DNA of 64,000 bases from Eucommia ulmoides (GCA_016647705.1 CM028330.1:47582397-47646396), one strand, 5' to 3'; counted from the stretch's first letter, positions 31,096 through 43,760 are shown. The notes: generated by a model from the letters alone, not told the origin. A program made the numbers and translations.

Positions 31096-33041
31096 ATCTT
31101 TTTTTAGATTATTATCGAGATTACCTACACCCTGTATGCTTCGCGGGATTTCTTTGGCATTCGGACATCCTCCCTTTTGTCATGGTGCTGAGGGTAACCT
31201 TAAGTGGGAATTCTCGAGACAACTTAAAGAAGAAAAGAAAGGATAAAGAAACAAATGATAGCCAGGATGGTTAACCAAATGTTGGTTGTCCAGAAAGTAT
31301 TGACAGAAAGATCTTTATTTATTTATTTTTTTATTTATTATATTTTTTTCACTTAGGTAATTATCTTCTCACCCTTTTCTAAATAGTCCATGTAGAGAGC
31401 TTCGAGTAGTGATCCTAGTCCAGTTGGCCCACGTCATTAGGTGTTGAAACACCCCTACGACTTAATAACTTGAACTATGAAGAATGCTTGATCTACCAGA
31501 TCACCTTCATGTGACCACTCAGTGTTTAAAAACTTTCTGAGACCGGTCTTTTTTTATTTATTATTTTTTTTTCTTTTCTCAAAACATACTTGTTGGACAC
31601 TACATAGAGATGATGGAAAAACTTGATTTTATCTCGTGGTCTTTGTTGATTTTGCCCTATCCATGCTGGTTCTTTAATACTGACTTTTTCTTCGTTTTGA
31701 TTTCTTATCTCCCTTCTTTATTGTTTCTTTCTTCATTCCAATCGAAGCTTTTTTTTTTTAGCTGCCTTACTCCATTTTGAGAACTTTGGGCAACGCTAGG
31801 TTTTGCAGATTTCTAAGAACTTCTTTGACGAATCTTCAGTTTTTTCCAAAACGCGACCATGACTACTGGATTTGCCCTTAAGAATAATTTTCTGACCATA
31901 TGCCTTCTTTCTTGCGAATTTTCTTGGGTAAGTCTAGATTCCAAGTTTCCTTCCTTCTTTCTCAGAGCTTCTTAGAAACGATATTAGCCATAAGTCTTTC
32001 TTCTGATGTCCCTAGTTCTTCTTGATAGGTATGTTAGCAACAACTCTTCTATTTAATTCTCCTCAGTTTCTTCATGGCTCCCGGGTTGAAAAACATGTAA
32101 CGATTCCATATCAGGGTTCTCAATTTTTTTTTTTTAACTTTCTCAATTTTTTTGTCAATATCTCATCATCGTTTAGATGAAACAAAATATTTATTCTAAT
32201 ATTTTTTTTTTGGATGATGGAAAATTTTATATTGAGATCATATTATCATATATTTGATTAAATTCGTGGTGTGTGAATTATAACAAACAAATTAATTAAT
32301 TGAAAGTTAGAGCATAAAGACTTGAGTCAACTTTAGAAATAATAAGTATACATTTAGTGCTACGTAGATTTAGTACATAGTTGTACAAGATAATATCTAA
32401 ATTCACTGAAAATTATCGGCAGATTTCAGAGACTAAAACAGGGAGTGGGATGAACTATCTCTTCTTTTTTTGGTGCTTAGATAGACCTAAAACTTTGGTG
32501 AGATCATTAGACCATTGTTCGAGGTTGGCCGTGAGTTTCAGGAGAGCTACTTAAGAAAATAAAGCATGAGGAATAAGGGAAAGACTGGTGTTTAGGGGTC
32601 CCGATTATTAAGGTCGTATGCAGGCTTTCGTCTTCTGGGGTAGAGCACATACTACATGGCCGACAGGCTGGTATGGCCTATTTGAACTCTTTGATAGATT
32701 GGTCCATGTAGTCCATTTGCTTCCATATTTTGAAAAAATTTCCTAGGATTGAGTTTTTCTTAGATTCAGGGTACCCTGTCGTGGGTGGCTGTATTGCAAG
32801 TGCATCTTTCTCACAGCTAGGCAGTTCTTGGCTTTTGGCAGTAACCCAAATATTGACCGAGCTTTTAGTCGATTCAATTTCATTTCTATTATTTGACTTA
32901 TCTTAATCAATGTCGTCCTCCTATTTAGCAAGGCTATTGTTTGATTCTTTCATTGAGTAGGTCTTCTCGTAATTTCCTGTGACAATCCGTTTTCCATGAG
33001 GGAGCTTCTCGATTTGTAATTCATCCCAATCCTTTACCATG
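31096..33041. other. Unclassified degraded region, possibly the interior of the - strand Tat/Ogre-like element
   Basis: No LTR, tRNA or known domain was recognised. Its position just beyond the leader of the - strand Tat/Ogre-like element (33476-33811) suggests it is that element's decayed 5' interior. A short - strand frame starts at 33040 with MVKDWDELQIEKLPHGKRIV and stops near 32921. Another - strand frame at 32743-32931 overlaps it in a different phase. Neither resembles a family I know. T-rich patches at 31316-31360, 31545-31575 and 32130-32150 carry nothing visible. Confidence 0.35.
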
Positions 33042-33315
33042 CTAGGGGTAGGGGTGGTCATCGGTCGGGTTGGGCCCAAGGTGGGCTTTAGCAAGGGTAT
33101 TACAAAAAAAAAAAAAAAAACACTAGTCCCTAGCCCGACCCGGCCCTATTATTGGGCCCTACTTTTATGCCCAAGTCCGACCCTACCAAAGAAAATCAAG
33201 CTCAAGTCCGGCCCTATATATGTATTTAATTTAAATACTAAATACTAAAACATAAAATCATACTGAACTAAACCAACATTGTTAAACACACTAGAGTTGG
33301 GTTTGCTTAATGTCC

Positions 33316-33374
<59 letters not shown>

Positions 33375-33475
33375 TGTTTTAAAATTAATAGTCCTCCGGC
33401 CGGGCCGAACTAGCCCTAAACAAATTTAGCCTAGCCTTAGCCTAGCCCTAAATTTGATCCGGCTCAGAGCTTGTT
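33042..33475. mobile_element. hAT-like MITE, probably truncated at the right end
   Basis: The left end 'taggggtaggggtggtcatc' followed by 'ggtcgggttgggccc', plus many subterminal ggccc/gggcc repeats (33130-33210 and 33395-33460), match the look of plant non-autonomous hAT elements. A (TA)n run at 33321-33370 lies in the middle. The expected mirror-image right end (accaccccta) is not found, so the element is truncated or the boundary is wrong. No transposase is encoded. Confidence 0.4.
33321..33370. repeat. (TA)n microsatellite
   Basis: About 25 uninterrupted TA units inside the hAT-like MITE. Confidence 0.9.
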
Positions 33476-33811
33476 TCAACCGTAATGTAAAGACAGTAAA
33501 TAAATGCAAGAAAGTCAAGAAAGTAAATATAGGAAATTTAAAGTGTAGGAAATAAATAAGGATAAATACAACAGGAAATAAAAGAGTGCGGGAAATAAAG
33601 TATGAAATAAACACATCCACACACCCTTATGCATGCTAAATCAAATGAAAGAAAAATAATATATACAAAAAAAAAAAAGACATATTGTTTTTAGATAAAA
33701 GGGAATTATCATGTTTCAAACCGAAAATGTAGTTCTTGGACTAAATTTTGATTTAAAGATTAACTTAAACTTTGTATAGGCTTGACCTTCTAAAAGTCCC
33801 CAGTGGATGCA
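33476..33811 (-). mobile_element. Tat/Ogre-like leader with primer-binding-site remnant
   Basis: Read on the - strand, the LTR end GGGGTGCATC is followed by CACTGGGGAC and then a leader with 'ctttatttcc'-type repeats. Relatives carry a few more bases between the LTR end and CTGGGGAC, so about ten bases of the primer site may be deleted. The leader is cut by the hAT-like MITE. Confidence 0.5.
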
Positions 33812-34633
33812 CCCCAATGTTTTTAAAATGGGAGAAGAAGAAAATACGATTTAGTTTTCTCATCTTAAATTTGTTTATTTGAAGAAGAAAAAATGTTCAG
33901 GGGTTTGTTTGGGAGCCGGTTTCAGAAACATTTCTTTAGGCTGAATTTTGTTTGAAAAATAGAGTCGCTACCTAACATTGAGCTAAATGATGTGCCAAGT
34001 CACCGGGAATTTTGAAAATCATTTTTATTTTTTGAATTGGCCAAAGTTTTGACTCAAAAATTCAGGTCTTAACTAAAGAATTCTTTAAAGGTTCGGGGGT
34101 CACTTATACTCAGGGAAGATGTTAGGCATCCAAGACACCTGTCCGAAGACAGTGCCTAAGTTTAAATAAATCTTTTTAAATCCAAACAAGTTCAAGTAAT
34201 TTTTTTCGGTTTAGTTAACAAAGCAATTCCCCTTATTTATTTTTTTGATATTTACTTTATGCAAAAGAACGAAAAAAAAAAACGCTTTAAAATGACAAAA
34301 CTAATAAAAGACAAATAAAACAAGAATTAAAAAAATGTTCCCCTTTCAGATCGCCTATCGATCATAAAAGAATCAACAAATTTAGCCCCTAGTTTTTTTA
34401 TTATTATTATTATTGTTTTATCTTTTTTAGATTGGGACATTTTGGCAAAACTTATATGTATTTCAAAGAGAAGAAAAAAAGTAAAAAATAATTTTTTAAA
34501 GTTATGAGAATTTTGTTTTAGTAATATAGAAAGCCATGTTTTAATTTTAGAAAAAACGTAAGAAAATATTTTTACTTGTTTTGAAAGAACTTAAAAAACC
34601 TTTAGAAAACTTTTATTTATAAAATAATGGTTT

Positions 34634-36701
34634 TGTTGGTCCCAAGATTTTGATGAATAATTAAGTATTGATGTTTTGGTGGAACTAATGTTTTAATTGA
34701 GTGTTTCAGTGATTTAAAGTTCCAAGTGATGCAGATGACAAATTAAATGGATACTAAATGATAAATTTAAAGATATTGAAGATTTAAGAGTTTGAAGAAA
34801 TTAGGAAAAACAACTCAGGTAAATTTCAACTCTTAATATCCCATTTAGAAACACATACATAACACAAAATGTATTTTCTCATTTATGTGTGTATTGATTA
34901 AATTAAATTATTTGCTCCCATGTGAATTGAGAATAAATAATTTTGAATAACTAAAATAAAATATAAGAATATTAGTGGAGCATATTTAAGAAATAAAATG
35001 GTTAAAGGGGCGAAAACGTAAAAGAAAATAAGTTAAAAATGTATTCAGAGAAGAAATCCAGAAGACAACAGTCAACTGGTGAGTCGACCAGACCAAGTAG
35101 TTGTAACATCCTGTATCTCTAAGTCGACTGATAGGTCAACCGGCTAAGAAGGACTGAACTCTCTGAATCAACAAGTCGACTGATAGGTCGACCGGTGAAA
35201 GAAATACCAACTCTCTAAATTTACAAGTCAACTGGGCAGTCGACCGATGAACTGCATTGGCTACATCCTAAATCTCCCACTCGACCGAATGCGCTGTTTC
35301 AGAATATTGTTTTATCTGAGATTAAATCCAATAGTAGCCGTTTTTTGTTGGGATTTGAAAAAGATTTTGGGGATATTCTCTATATTTAAGATATGGTTCA
35401 TATATTAATTAAATCTTATTAATATGGTTCATCAAATATTAATGTTTCTCAATTTAATACTTGAAATAGATTCTATTCTTATTAATTAAGATTGAGAAAT
35501 ACTTTGGGGGTTTAATTGAGATATTTGAAAGTTGTTTTTAAATGGAAATTGGACCAAAATAAAGTCCTTATGATATAAGAGGTCTATAAGAGCTTTTAAT
35601 TGTCATGACATATGTAAACTAGCCGTTAGAAGGCTGATTTCATATTTCTATATATAGACCTGCGAATTTCTTATATAATAAATCATTCATTGAGAGAGTT
35701 AAAAGAGTTTATATCATTTGTGAGCTTTTATAAGAGTTATCATTCTACGATATTGTGAGCTTTTCTAAGAGTGATTTTGAGAAGCAATTGTGATCAATTT
35801 TTGCTGATACCGAATTTGAAGTTACATTGTTCTAATAATTATTTCTGTGAATTCCGGATAAGATCTTTCCATATTGCTCATTATTTGTTTTTTTATTCTA
35901 TATTTGAAAATTGATCTTAGAAATTGTTTATGATTTTTGAAGAAAATATTTTTACAAACAATTTCTTGAATCTAATTACGTGCTCCAATTTGCTACCCAT
36001 ATTCTTGTTAAAATTAGATTTTTGTATCTCACGTTTTTCTATCACTAGTTGGGATATTAATTGAGTTATTATTTATCTGAGGTGGTAGAAGCTCTAAGTG
36101 AGATTTACTTCTTATCAATTTTTGTATTGGTGAGTTGTGAGGGGTTAAATACCGTTAGGGGTATTTAATCAATGGTAGCTGAGTTTTAACCTCTTCCTGT
36201 GAAGAAATTGAGGTAGTGATTCTTCTTGGATAAGAATTTCATTGTGAGTGATTTGTAAAGGTTCCATCCTTACGTGTGAAAATGATAGTTAGAGTGTTTT
36301 GAGAGATTTTGATTCTTGTACCTTAGTGTTAAAAAGAATTAGGTTATTCTCTAGCCTGTAAAAAGTAGAGGTTCTTTTTTAGCCTGGGAAAAAGATATTC
36401 CTACCTTTAAAGGGATCTTGGTTTTAGTGGGTGCAACCTCTGTGCAGCTCGGGAAACTAGATTAGTCAAAAGTAGCTTGGTGAACCAATATAAATTTTTT
36501 GTGTGTTGCATTACTACTTTGCTATTTTTGTTGTTTGGATGTGCACTTAGATTGATAATATTATTCCGCTGTGTTATAAAGATAATAATTAATTTAGGTA
36601 TAAAATTAATTATTTGATTTATTTAATTTTATTTTGATTATTTTTTTAATTATCCAATTCAACCCCCCCCCCCCCCTCTTGGGTATTCTACTGGGCCAAC
36701 A
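34634..36701 (+). mobile_element. SIRE-type solo LTR with perfect target duplication
   Basis: 2068 bp, TGTTGGTCCCAAGATTTTGA to GGGCCAACA, flanked on both sides by GGTTT (34629-34633 and 36702-36706). It has the family landmarks: palindrome array about 35070-35285, and a C run of 14 at 36663-36676 before the end. The 'gagcctgtaaaat' section before the C-run is shortened relative to 14080-14130. The intact target duplication suggests one of the more recent insertions here. Confidence 0.92.
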
Positions 36702-37484
36702 GGTTTTGAACTTAAAAACAAAACATTTTTAAAGAAAATGCTTATTTGTTAAAAGAGTTCGAAAAATCAAATTTTCAAGAATCTTCTTTAAGAAGAATCT
36801 CTAAAAAAATATTTTTAAAAAAGAGATTTTAAAGAAATTTTTGGCAAGTTTTCTTTAAAAAGGAAAACAAGTTTAAAATACATTTACAAAAAAAAATTGA
36901 AAAGTTTTGTAAAGACCTTATTAAGGAAACATTTTTAAGACAAACTTCTGGAGAAAAAATATTTTTTTAAGAAAACACTTTAAAGATAAATTTTGAAAGG
37001 TTGGTTTGAATGGGAAAACAAGTTTGAAAAAAAAAATGTTTTTTAATTCCCTTTCTTTTATGAAAAAAAAACTAAAAAAAATAAATTTTCAGAAAGTTTT
37101 CTTTGGAAGGGAAACAAGTTTTTAAGAAATGTTTATGAAAAAAGAAAGTGTAAAAACATTTTTTGAAAAACCTTTTGGAAGAAAATACTTTTAGACCAAA
37201 AAAAGTTTTTTTTAGAGTAAAACAACAGTTTCTTTTAGGAAGAACTTCATTTTTGTAAAACTCCATTTCATCTTCTTCTTCTTCTTTTTTCAAACGAAAA
37301 ATAAAGACAATATTTTTACAAAAATTGAAATGCGCATATTTTTTACAAGCACAATCTTAACTTTAAAAAAAAAAACGTTTCTAGAGAGGGTCACCCTTAA
37401 CCTATCATCTAAAGTTTCCAAGCGATTAGAAAAACTAAATTAGGGTATAGGGGGCCCTCCCTTCTTCAGCCTAGAGAGCTCGAC

Positions 37485-37735
37485 TTAAAGCACAAAAAGG
37501 CACAGAACTGAAAAGTAAATCGCGGAAAGGCATAAAGCAGTAAAGTAAATGAGAGAAAAGTAAAACGTGAAAAAGCGTAGAGCAGTAAAATAAATGATAG
37601 AAAAATAAAGTATGGAAAGGCGTTGATCAGTAAAATAAATGACAGAAAAATAAAGCGTGAAAGGCGCAAAGCAGTAAAGTACATGACAAAAAAATAAAGG
37701 CCAAAAATAAAATGCAAGGAAAGTAAAACTTTTGT
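37485..37735. repeat. Tandem array in Tat/Ogre LTR, ~46-bp unit
   Basis: About five degenerate copies of 'agcagtaaaataaatgacag' followed by 'aaaaataaagcgtgaaaggc'. Three overlapping - strand frames (37466-37824) are artefacts of this array. Similar 'ggaaataaa' repeats occur in the leader at 33490-33620. Confidence 0.75.
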
Positions 37736-38227
37736 TTGTGTTCACTTGGAACTTGTCTTAGCCTTTTTTTTCTTTTTTTTTCTTTCTTTTTTTTTTTTTT
37801 TTTTGTCGATTTTTGCTTGAACAAAGCAAAGAAATAAGGTATGAGAGGGTTAGGGATGCCTTACCTTGCTTTGGGAGGGAGTATTTCCCTAATGATTCTA
37901 CCTCCTTCTTCTTCCTTCTTCTTCTTTCTTTCTTGTTTTTCTTTTGTTGTTTTGTTTTTTGACCTTTTTTTATTAAGGGTTTTTGAGATATTTTAGAGAT
38001 TCTTTGAGATCTTTAGAGGATGTCAAGCTTAGGAATCAAGCATACCCGAGGAAAGATTTGAGTGCCTTAAAGAGAGAAAAAATGTATTGTGTGTTTTGGG
38101 GAAGAGGGGAAACCACCCCTCCCCACCCCCCCCCCCCCCCCCCCCACCCCAATTTATACTACACGGGATCATTCATGAGTTCTCAAACTCTTCTAATGGG
38201 ATTTGAGGTTGATTGACGAGGGCTACC

Positions 38228-39660
38228 TAATAGGGGTAATTTATCTATTTATTCCCAAGTCTATTTTGGTAGTTTTTGAGTATTTTTATTGTGTCTTATT
38301 ATGTTTTAAATAGCTTTTATTTGTTTTTGTACAAAACAAGTGTTTGGGGTAAAAATGAGCTAAAACGATTGAAAATCAAGCTAATCGAAGCAAGTCGGAG
38401 GAAGAACCATAGGAAAACGAACTAAAAGGCAAGGTTCAGAAATCTATATCCACCACCGCAGCAGTGAATCCACCGCTGTAGTGGTTAAAATGCAAAGTGT
38501 CAGCTGAATGGTCTACCACTGCAGTGGTCAAAATGCAGAGAGTTTGCCTGCTATTCCACCGCTGCACCGATCAAGCCACCATTGTAGCAGTGACCACTAC
38601 TGATGAACCCACCGCTGCAGCGATGAACCCCTACACCTGTAAAGTAGATTTTATATATTTTGAGATATTTTTTGCCATTAATATCTTCTCCCTCCTCTCT
38701 ATTTCGGCCATTAGAGCCTTTAGAGTTTAGAGAGCTTAGAAAGAGGTTTTTGGGTGGTACTCAACCAAATCCGAAGGAGAAAAACACAAAGCGAAGAAGG
38801 AAAAATGATCTTGGAGCGGTTTTAGCAACGGATCTTCGGAATACGGCTAAATTCCTTCGTTTATTTCTTTATTTTCTTAACTTTGGTAGTTGGTTTGAGC
38901 ATGTTTAGGTCAATTCTTATTGTATAAACTATTATAGCCATGAGCTAAATATGGATAATCTATGGGATTAATGTAATTTATGAAAATGTCGTTTGTTTGA
39001 GTTGTGTTTTTTTAACGGTTGTTCTTCAATAATTCGATTGTGTTTACCATTTTATCATGTTTATATAATTGTTTAGATATATTGAGAAATCGAGATTTGA
39101 CACTCAGGAGAGGTAACCACGAATTCGGACTAGGGTTAAATGCAACGCAACGATCTAACGACCCGGAAGGGTATTAGAAAGTGTGCAATCCATGACGTTG
39201 GGGCAAGATTCATGTGACTATGTGTTCTAAATAATGCTAGAGGGAGACTTCAGCATTAACGCAAAGTCAAATATTCATTCACTTGACACTCGGGAGAGAG
39301 AGTGAATGAGTTTATGATATAGAGATTGTTGGATAAGTCGAATACCGTTATTGATAACTAAACGAAATCAAACACGTTTTTGTACACGAAGTTAATCCCT
39401 ACATAATCTATTCCCCTAAATGTCTCAATATAGTATTATAGTATAATTAGTTTAATTAGTTAATTAGTTTAGTTTATAATTTATTATAAAATCTACAATT
39501 TATGTCGCCTAGATAAAGTTATGTTATGATAATTATGGTACTCAACGATAATCTCAACCCATCCCTATGGATATGACAACCCTTACTCTCCCTACTCTAT
39601 ACTAAAACTTGACCCGTACACTTGCGGTGAAAGTAGCGACACAATATTCGCGCGCTACCA
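38228..39660 (+). repeat. 5' LTR of Athila-like element 2
   Basis: 1433 bp, ending 'gcgcgctacca' directly before the primer site. The palindrome array lies at about 38450-38625. Confidence 0.9.
38450..38625. repeat. Palindrome array (core TGCA), LTR of element 2
   Basis: Units such as ccaccgctgtagtgg, ccactgcagtgg and ccaccgctgcagcgatg are spaced by 'tcaaaatgcagag'-type spacers. The arms ACCGC/GCGGT are the same as in element 1 but the centre is TGCA instead of CTAAG/CTTAG. Weaker copies lie at 42597-42730 in the 3' LTR and at 63631-63800 in the third element. Confidence 0.8.
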
Positions 39661-39788
39661 AGTTTTTGGCGCCGTTGTCGGGGATTTTGTTTTAGATATT
39701 GTGAGTAAGTAACTTGATTTTAATTTAGGTATTTATTTTGTGTATAACTTTTTGTTTGTAGTTTTGTTTTTATTTCTCTGCATGGTAC

Positions 39789-40361
39789 TTGGAGATGTTA
39801 GATCAACAGGTACTTATGCAGTTCTTTCAACAAGATTCTGAGCCGTTTTATTGTGCTTGGGATCGTTACAACGAGCTACTATTTTCGTTCCCAAATCATG
39901 GTTTCCCGAGGGCGTGTCAACTTATTAATTTCCTCGATGGGTTACAAGCCGCAACTAGAACGTGGGTGGAAAAAGGAAATGGTACCTCCTTTTTCTATGA
40001 CCAAACTGCAGATGAAACCTTTTGGTCGTTGGAAGAATTGGCAGACTTCGATTACCAAAGTTGGAATTATTCACCAAGTCACCAAAGCTTAGGGGATTTT
40101 TCCAACACCACGGCACCATGGATTGACACTCCGATTTAAGATGTGGAGTCTTCCCCTGCCTTAGAGGAAATGCTCGCTACCGTTATGGGAGAAACTCTGA
40201 TATCTTGAGGAAAATGCATGATCGACTCAACGAGCATGAGGATCGTCTTGACAACATCGAGATGGTCTGTGCCGAGATTGATGCCACTGTAACGTCTCTA
40301 CAGATGCAAATCGGTCAACTTATCTGCTTTGTTGAGGCTGAGTTAGACGCAGTGCACTGAG
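39789..40361 (+). pseudogene. Athila-like gag fragment
   Basis: 39789-40139 encodes 116 aa including EPFYCAWDRYNELLFSFPNH and NFLDGLQAATRTWVEKGNG, then a TADETFWSLEELADF segment. These match the retrotransposon gag domain pattern (aWeRy..Ll...P.Hg....i..F..GL....r). A stop at 40137 is followed, in another frame (about 40203-40361), by a coiled-coil-like segment RLDNIEMVCAEIDATVTSLQ ending MQIGQLI, which resembles the C-terminal part of Athila gag. It lacks the rest of gag and all of pol. It shows the element's gypsy/Athila ancestry. Confidence 0.7.
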
Positions 40362-42373
40362 AGGCAAACAAATCATATCCAAATGTGAAAGCCACCGTGA
40401 GGAACCGAATGCAAACGAAAGGCACTTGGGTGAGATCAAAGACGATCAAGCTAACTAGGAGAGAACCCAAGTGTGGATTGGTGATGGAGATTCACATATT
40501 AATCGTTGTGAGTTTTCACCGTTTGAATTCTAGTCGGTGATGCCGCACTCAATCCAAGACGATCGTATCTATGAGGATCCAATGTGGCTCACCTATCCTA
40601 CCCCGTTTCCAGCTCAGTACATTCATGCCAACCAAGCACATAAATTGAACCTGAGTCAAGTTAAAAGATCGAGTCGATCAGGGCCAAATCTCGCCAGTCT
40701 TGAGGGCGTACTGAATCAAGACCCGTACGTGGTGTTGTTTGACACATACTATAGGCAAAAATCACTCTTTGACGAGACCTTCACTGTGTCAAGCCGACAA
40801 CCTTAAATCAGGAGCTTCTTGGGAGGCAACCCAAGACAAAAATAAGTTAAATTCATCTCCGCCGATTTTGATTCAGAGGCGAGATTCTCTCGCCTCCCAG
40901 GTACGTGTTCTAAACCCCTGTCTTCATTATAATGCTTTATGCTGTCATTAGGATCACTGATGGGTCGTTGTGGACATTGCCCGTTTTAAGTCAGGGGTGA
41001 TGTATAGTATGTTTATTATGTATTATTGTTGTTAGTTATGTTTTATTATTTTCTTTGTATGCATGTTTGTTTAAGATTAATTTGTTTAAGTTAGTTGTTG
41101 TTTTATGCTAAGTTTTGTACTTTATCTGGGCCATTACCCGATGACGAATTTGTCCCCTGGTTGTTTATTGAGGTCGAGCGTAAAGCTCATTCATGTATGT
41201 TCTGTGTGCTTGACATATCGTTTTAGTAAAATTTATAGTAGATCCTACTTGCACAAGCACGTAAATTCAATATATAACTATCCAATTGATTTGAAAACGA
41301 TTATCCGTCACCCAAATTCATGACAATAGGGATTCTAGAACTTGATTTTAGAGAAATTCGAGGCGAAATCCAAGGTAAGGTAGTTTGGGAGATATGATTT
41401 AGGCATTCATTTGATCGCTTGAGACTTTGGAGCTTACCTTGTTATATGTTTATCCATCGTTACCCTATCGAAGCCAAAAATCCATTTCAATTCTGAACAC
41501 TTAACTAATACCATGGCCAATTGAATTCTTTCTAAACCTATATCGCTGACCGAAGCCACAAACTTGAGTGAAACAAGTTAGCATTCGTGTATGCTACTTG
41601 ATGTGAGTAGTTAGGTTTAGGGTAAACTTTTAGATTGGTTCGACATTCAAGTACTCACTTGTATTTTTCTTTTATTTTAACCACACCCATGAAATTATAA
41701 TAATCGAATAAGTTTGGGGGTGTGGTTCGTTAAAAAAAAACATGTATATACGGTTTTATTTTCTGTTTCTTTTGACAAGTGAGTACGAAGTTCGTAAACA
41801 TATGTTCAGGGTTGTTTCAAATTTATCTATGGGGGTTCGAGTGTGAGAGTGCCAAGCATATGCCTTAGGTATCGTCAAGTTAACGACATTAACCTATTTT
41901 CTATTTCCAATATACCCTTGGCCATTTTCCAAAATCGAACCAAGTCCTACTGATCTTTTTGAATTGCTTAGCCTACATTAGTGGAGAATAAAACCCAGTC
42001 AGGTTTATGGATTACTTATACCTTTTTGGTTTTAGTCATGAGCTTATTTGGTGAATGATCCAATCCAATCGACGGATAGTTGTATAATTGAGTTTTATCA
42101 CACACACTTTAATAGGATCTAGAATAGCGCTTACTATTATCGAATGTTGAAATTCTAGAACACCACATTGTGTATTTTATTCTTGAACTTGATAGGATTG
42201 AGGGCCGATGGGGGAAAAATCGTTTGGCCTGTAGATGATATTCAAAACTTGCACATTATTGTTTTTAGTGTTTTTCATTTTTAGTTTTTAATTTCGTAAT
42301 GAGTTGTTGTATTTTCACGTATTGTGTGGGTGTTTTGCTCGAGAACTAGCAAAATTCTAAGTTTGGGGGTATT
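40362..42373 (+). mobile_element. Non-coding interior of Athila-like element 2
   Basis: Downstream of the gag fragment there are short frames only. 40537-40806 (RIYEDPMWLTYPTPFPAQYI) could be coding remnant but I do not recognise it. A polypurine-like 'aagtttgggggtgtgg' lies at 41711-41726, well before the true polypurine tract (42359-42373). This echoes the repeated motifs in element 1. The remaining sequence is unique and featureless. Confidence 0.5.
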
Positions 42374-43760
42374 TGATTGGGGTAATTTATCTATTTATTC
42401 TTAAGAAGATTTTGGTAGTTTTCAAGTATTTTTATTCTCTTTTATTATGTTTTAATTAGCTTTTATTTGTTTTTGTACCAAACATGTGTTTGGGGTGAAA
42501 CGGAGCTAAAACGATTGAAAATCAAGTTAATCGGAGCAAGTTAGTGGAAGAACAGTGGGAAAACGAGCTAAAAGACAAGGTTCAAAAGCCTAAATCCATC
42601 GCCGCAACGGTGAATCAACCGCTGCTGCAGTCAAAATGCAGAGAGTTTGCCTATTATTCCACCACTGTAGCAATCAAGCCACCACTGCATTGGTGACCAC
42701 TGTCGACAAACCTACCGCTGCAGCGGTGAACCCCTACACCTGTAAAGTAGATTTTTAGATATTTTGAGATATTTTTTGCCCTTTATATCTTCTCCCTCCT
42801 CTCCATTTCGGCCATTAGAGCCTTTAGAGTTTAGAGAGCTTAGAGAGAAATTTTTGGGGAGTGCTCAACCAAATCCTAAGGAGAATAACACAAAACGAAG
42901 AAGGAGAAACGATCTTAGAGCAGTTTTAGCGATGGATCTTCGGAATACGGCTAAGTTCCTTCGTTTCTCTCTTTATTTTCTTAACTTTGGTAGTTGGTTT
43001 AAGCATGTTTAGCTCGATTCTTGTTGTATAAATGATTATGGTCATGAGCTAAAAATGGATTATCTATGGGATTAATGTAATTTATGAAAATGTCATTTGT
43101 TTGTGTTTCTTTAACGGTTGTTCTTCACTAATTCAATTGTGTTTATTGTTTTATCATGTTTATATGCTTGTTTAGATATATTGAGAAATTGGGGTTTGAC
43201 ACTCGGGAGAGGTAACCCCGAATTCAGACTAGGGTTAAACACAACGCGACGATTTAACGACCCGGGAAGGTGTTAGAACGTGTGCAATCCATGACGTTGG
43301 GGCAAGACTCATGTGACTATTTGTTCTAAAAAAACACTAGAGAGGGACTTCGGCGTTACCGCGAAGTCACATATTCATTCACTTAACACTCGGGAGAAGG
43401 AGTGAATGAGTTTATGATACAGAGATTGTCGGATAGGTCAAATACTGTTATTAATAACTAAACGAAATCAAACACGTTTTTGTAAACGAAGTTAATCCCG
43501 AAATAATCTATTCCCCTAAATGTCTCAATATAGTATTATAGTATAATTAGTTTAATTAGTTAATTAGTTTAGTTTATTGTTTATTATAAAATCTACGATT
43601 TATGTCGCCTAGATAAAATTAGGTTATGATAATTATGGTACTCAACTATAATCTCAACCAATCCCTGTGAATATGACAACCCTTACTCTTCCAACTCTAT
43701 ACTAAAACGTAACTCGTACACTTGTAGTGAAAGTAGCGACGCAATATTCGTGCACTACCA
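42374..43760 (+). repeat. 3' LTR of Athila-like element 2
   Basis: 1387 bp, TGATTGGGGTAATTTATC to 'gtgcactacca'. It differs from the 5' LTR by scattered substitutions and small deletions, including loss of part of the palindrome array. Confidence 0.9.

Larger units (their letters stand above)
38228..43760 (+). mobile_element. Athila-like non-autonomous LTR element (element 2)
   Basis: A 5.53-kb element on the + strand with perfect CTACC target duplications (38223-38227 and 43761-43765). The 5' LTR is 38228-39660 (starting TAATAGGGG, decayed from TGATAGGGG) and the 3' LTR 42374-43760. The primer site TTTTTGGCGCCGTTGTCGGGG at about 39664 matches tRNA-Asp with one change. The polypurine tract is 'aagtttgggggtat' before 42374. 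It shares LTR blocks with element 1 in the gacactcggg-agaggtaacc and ccatgacgttgggg regions but belongs to a different subfamily. Only a gag fragment is left; there is no pol. Confidence 0.9.

Noticed and set aside
37466-37824. Three overlapping hydrophobic minus-strand frames
   Set aside because: They read through the 46-bp tandem array and a poly(T) run.
40537-41323. Short + strand frames in the interior of Athila-like element 2
   Set aside because: No recognisable family; gag-like features end before them. They are noted only as interior sequence.
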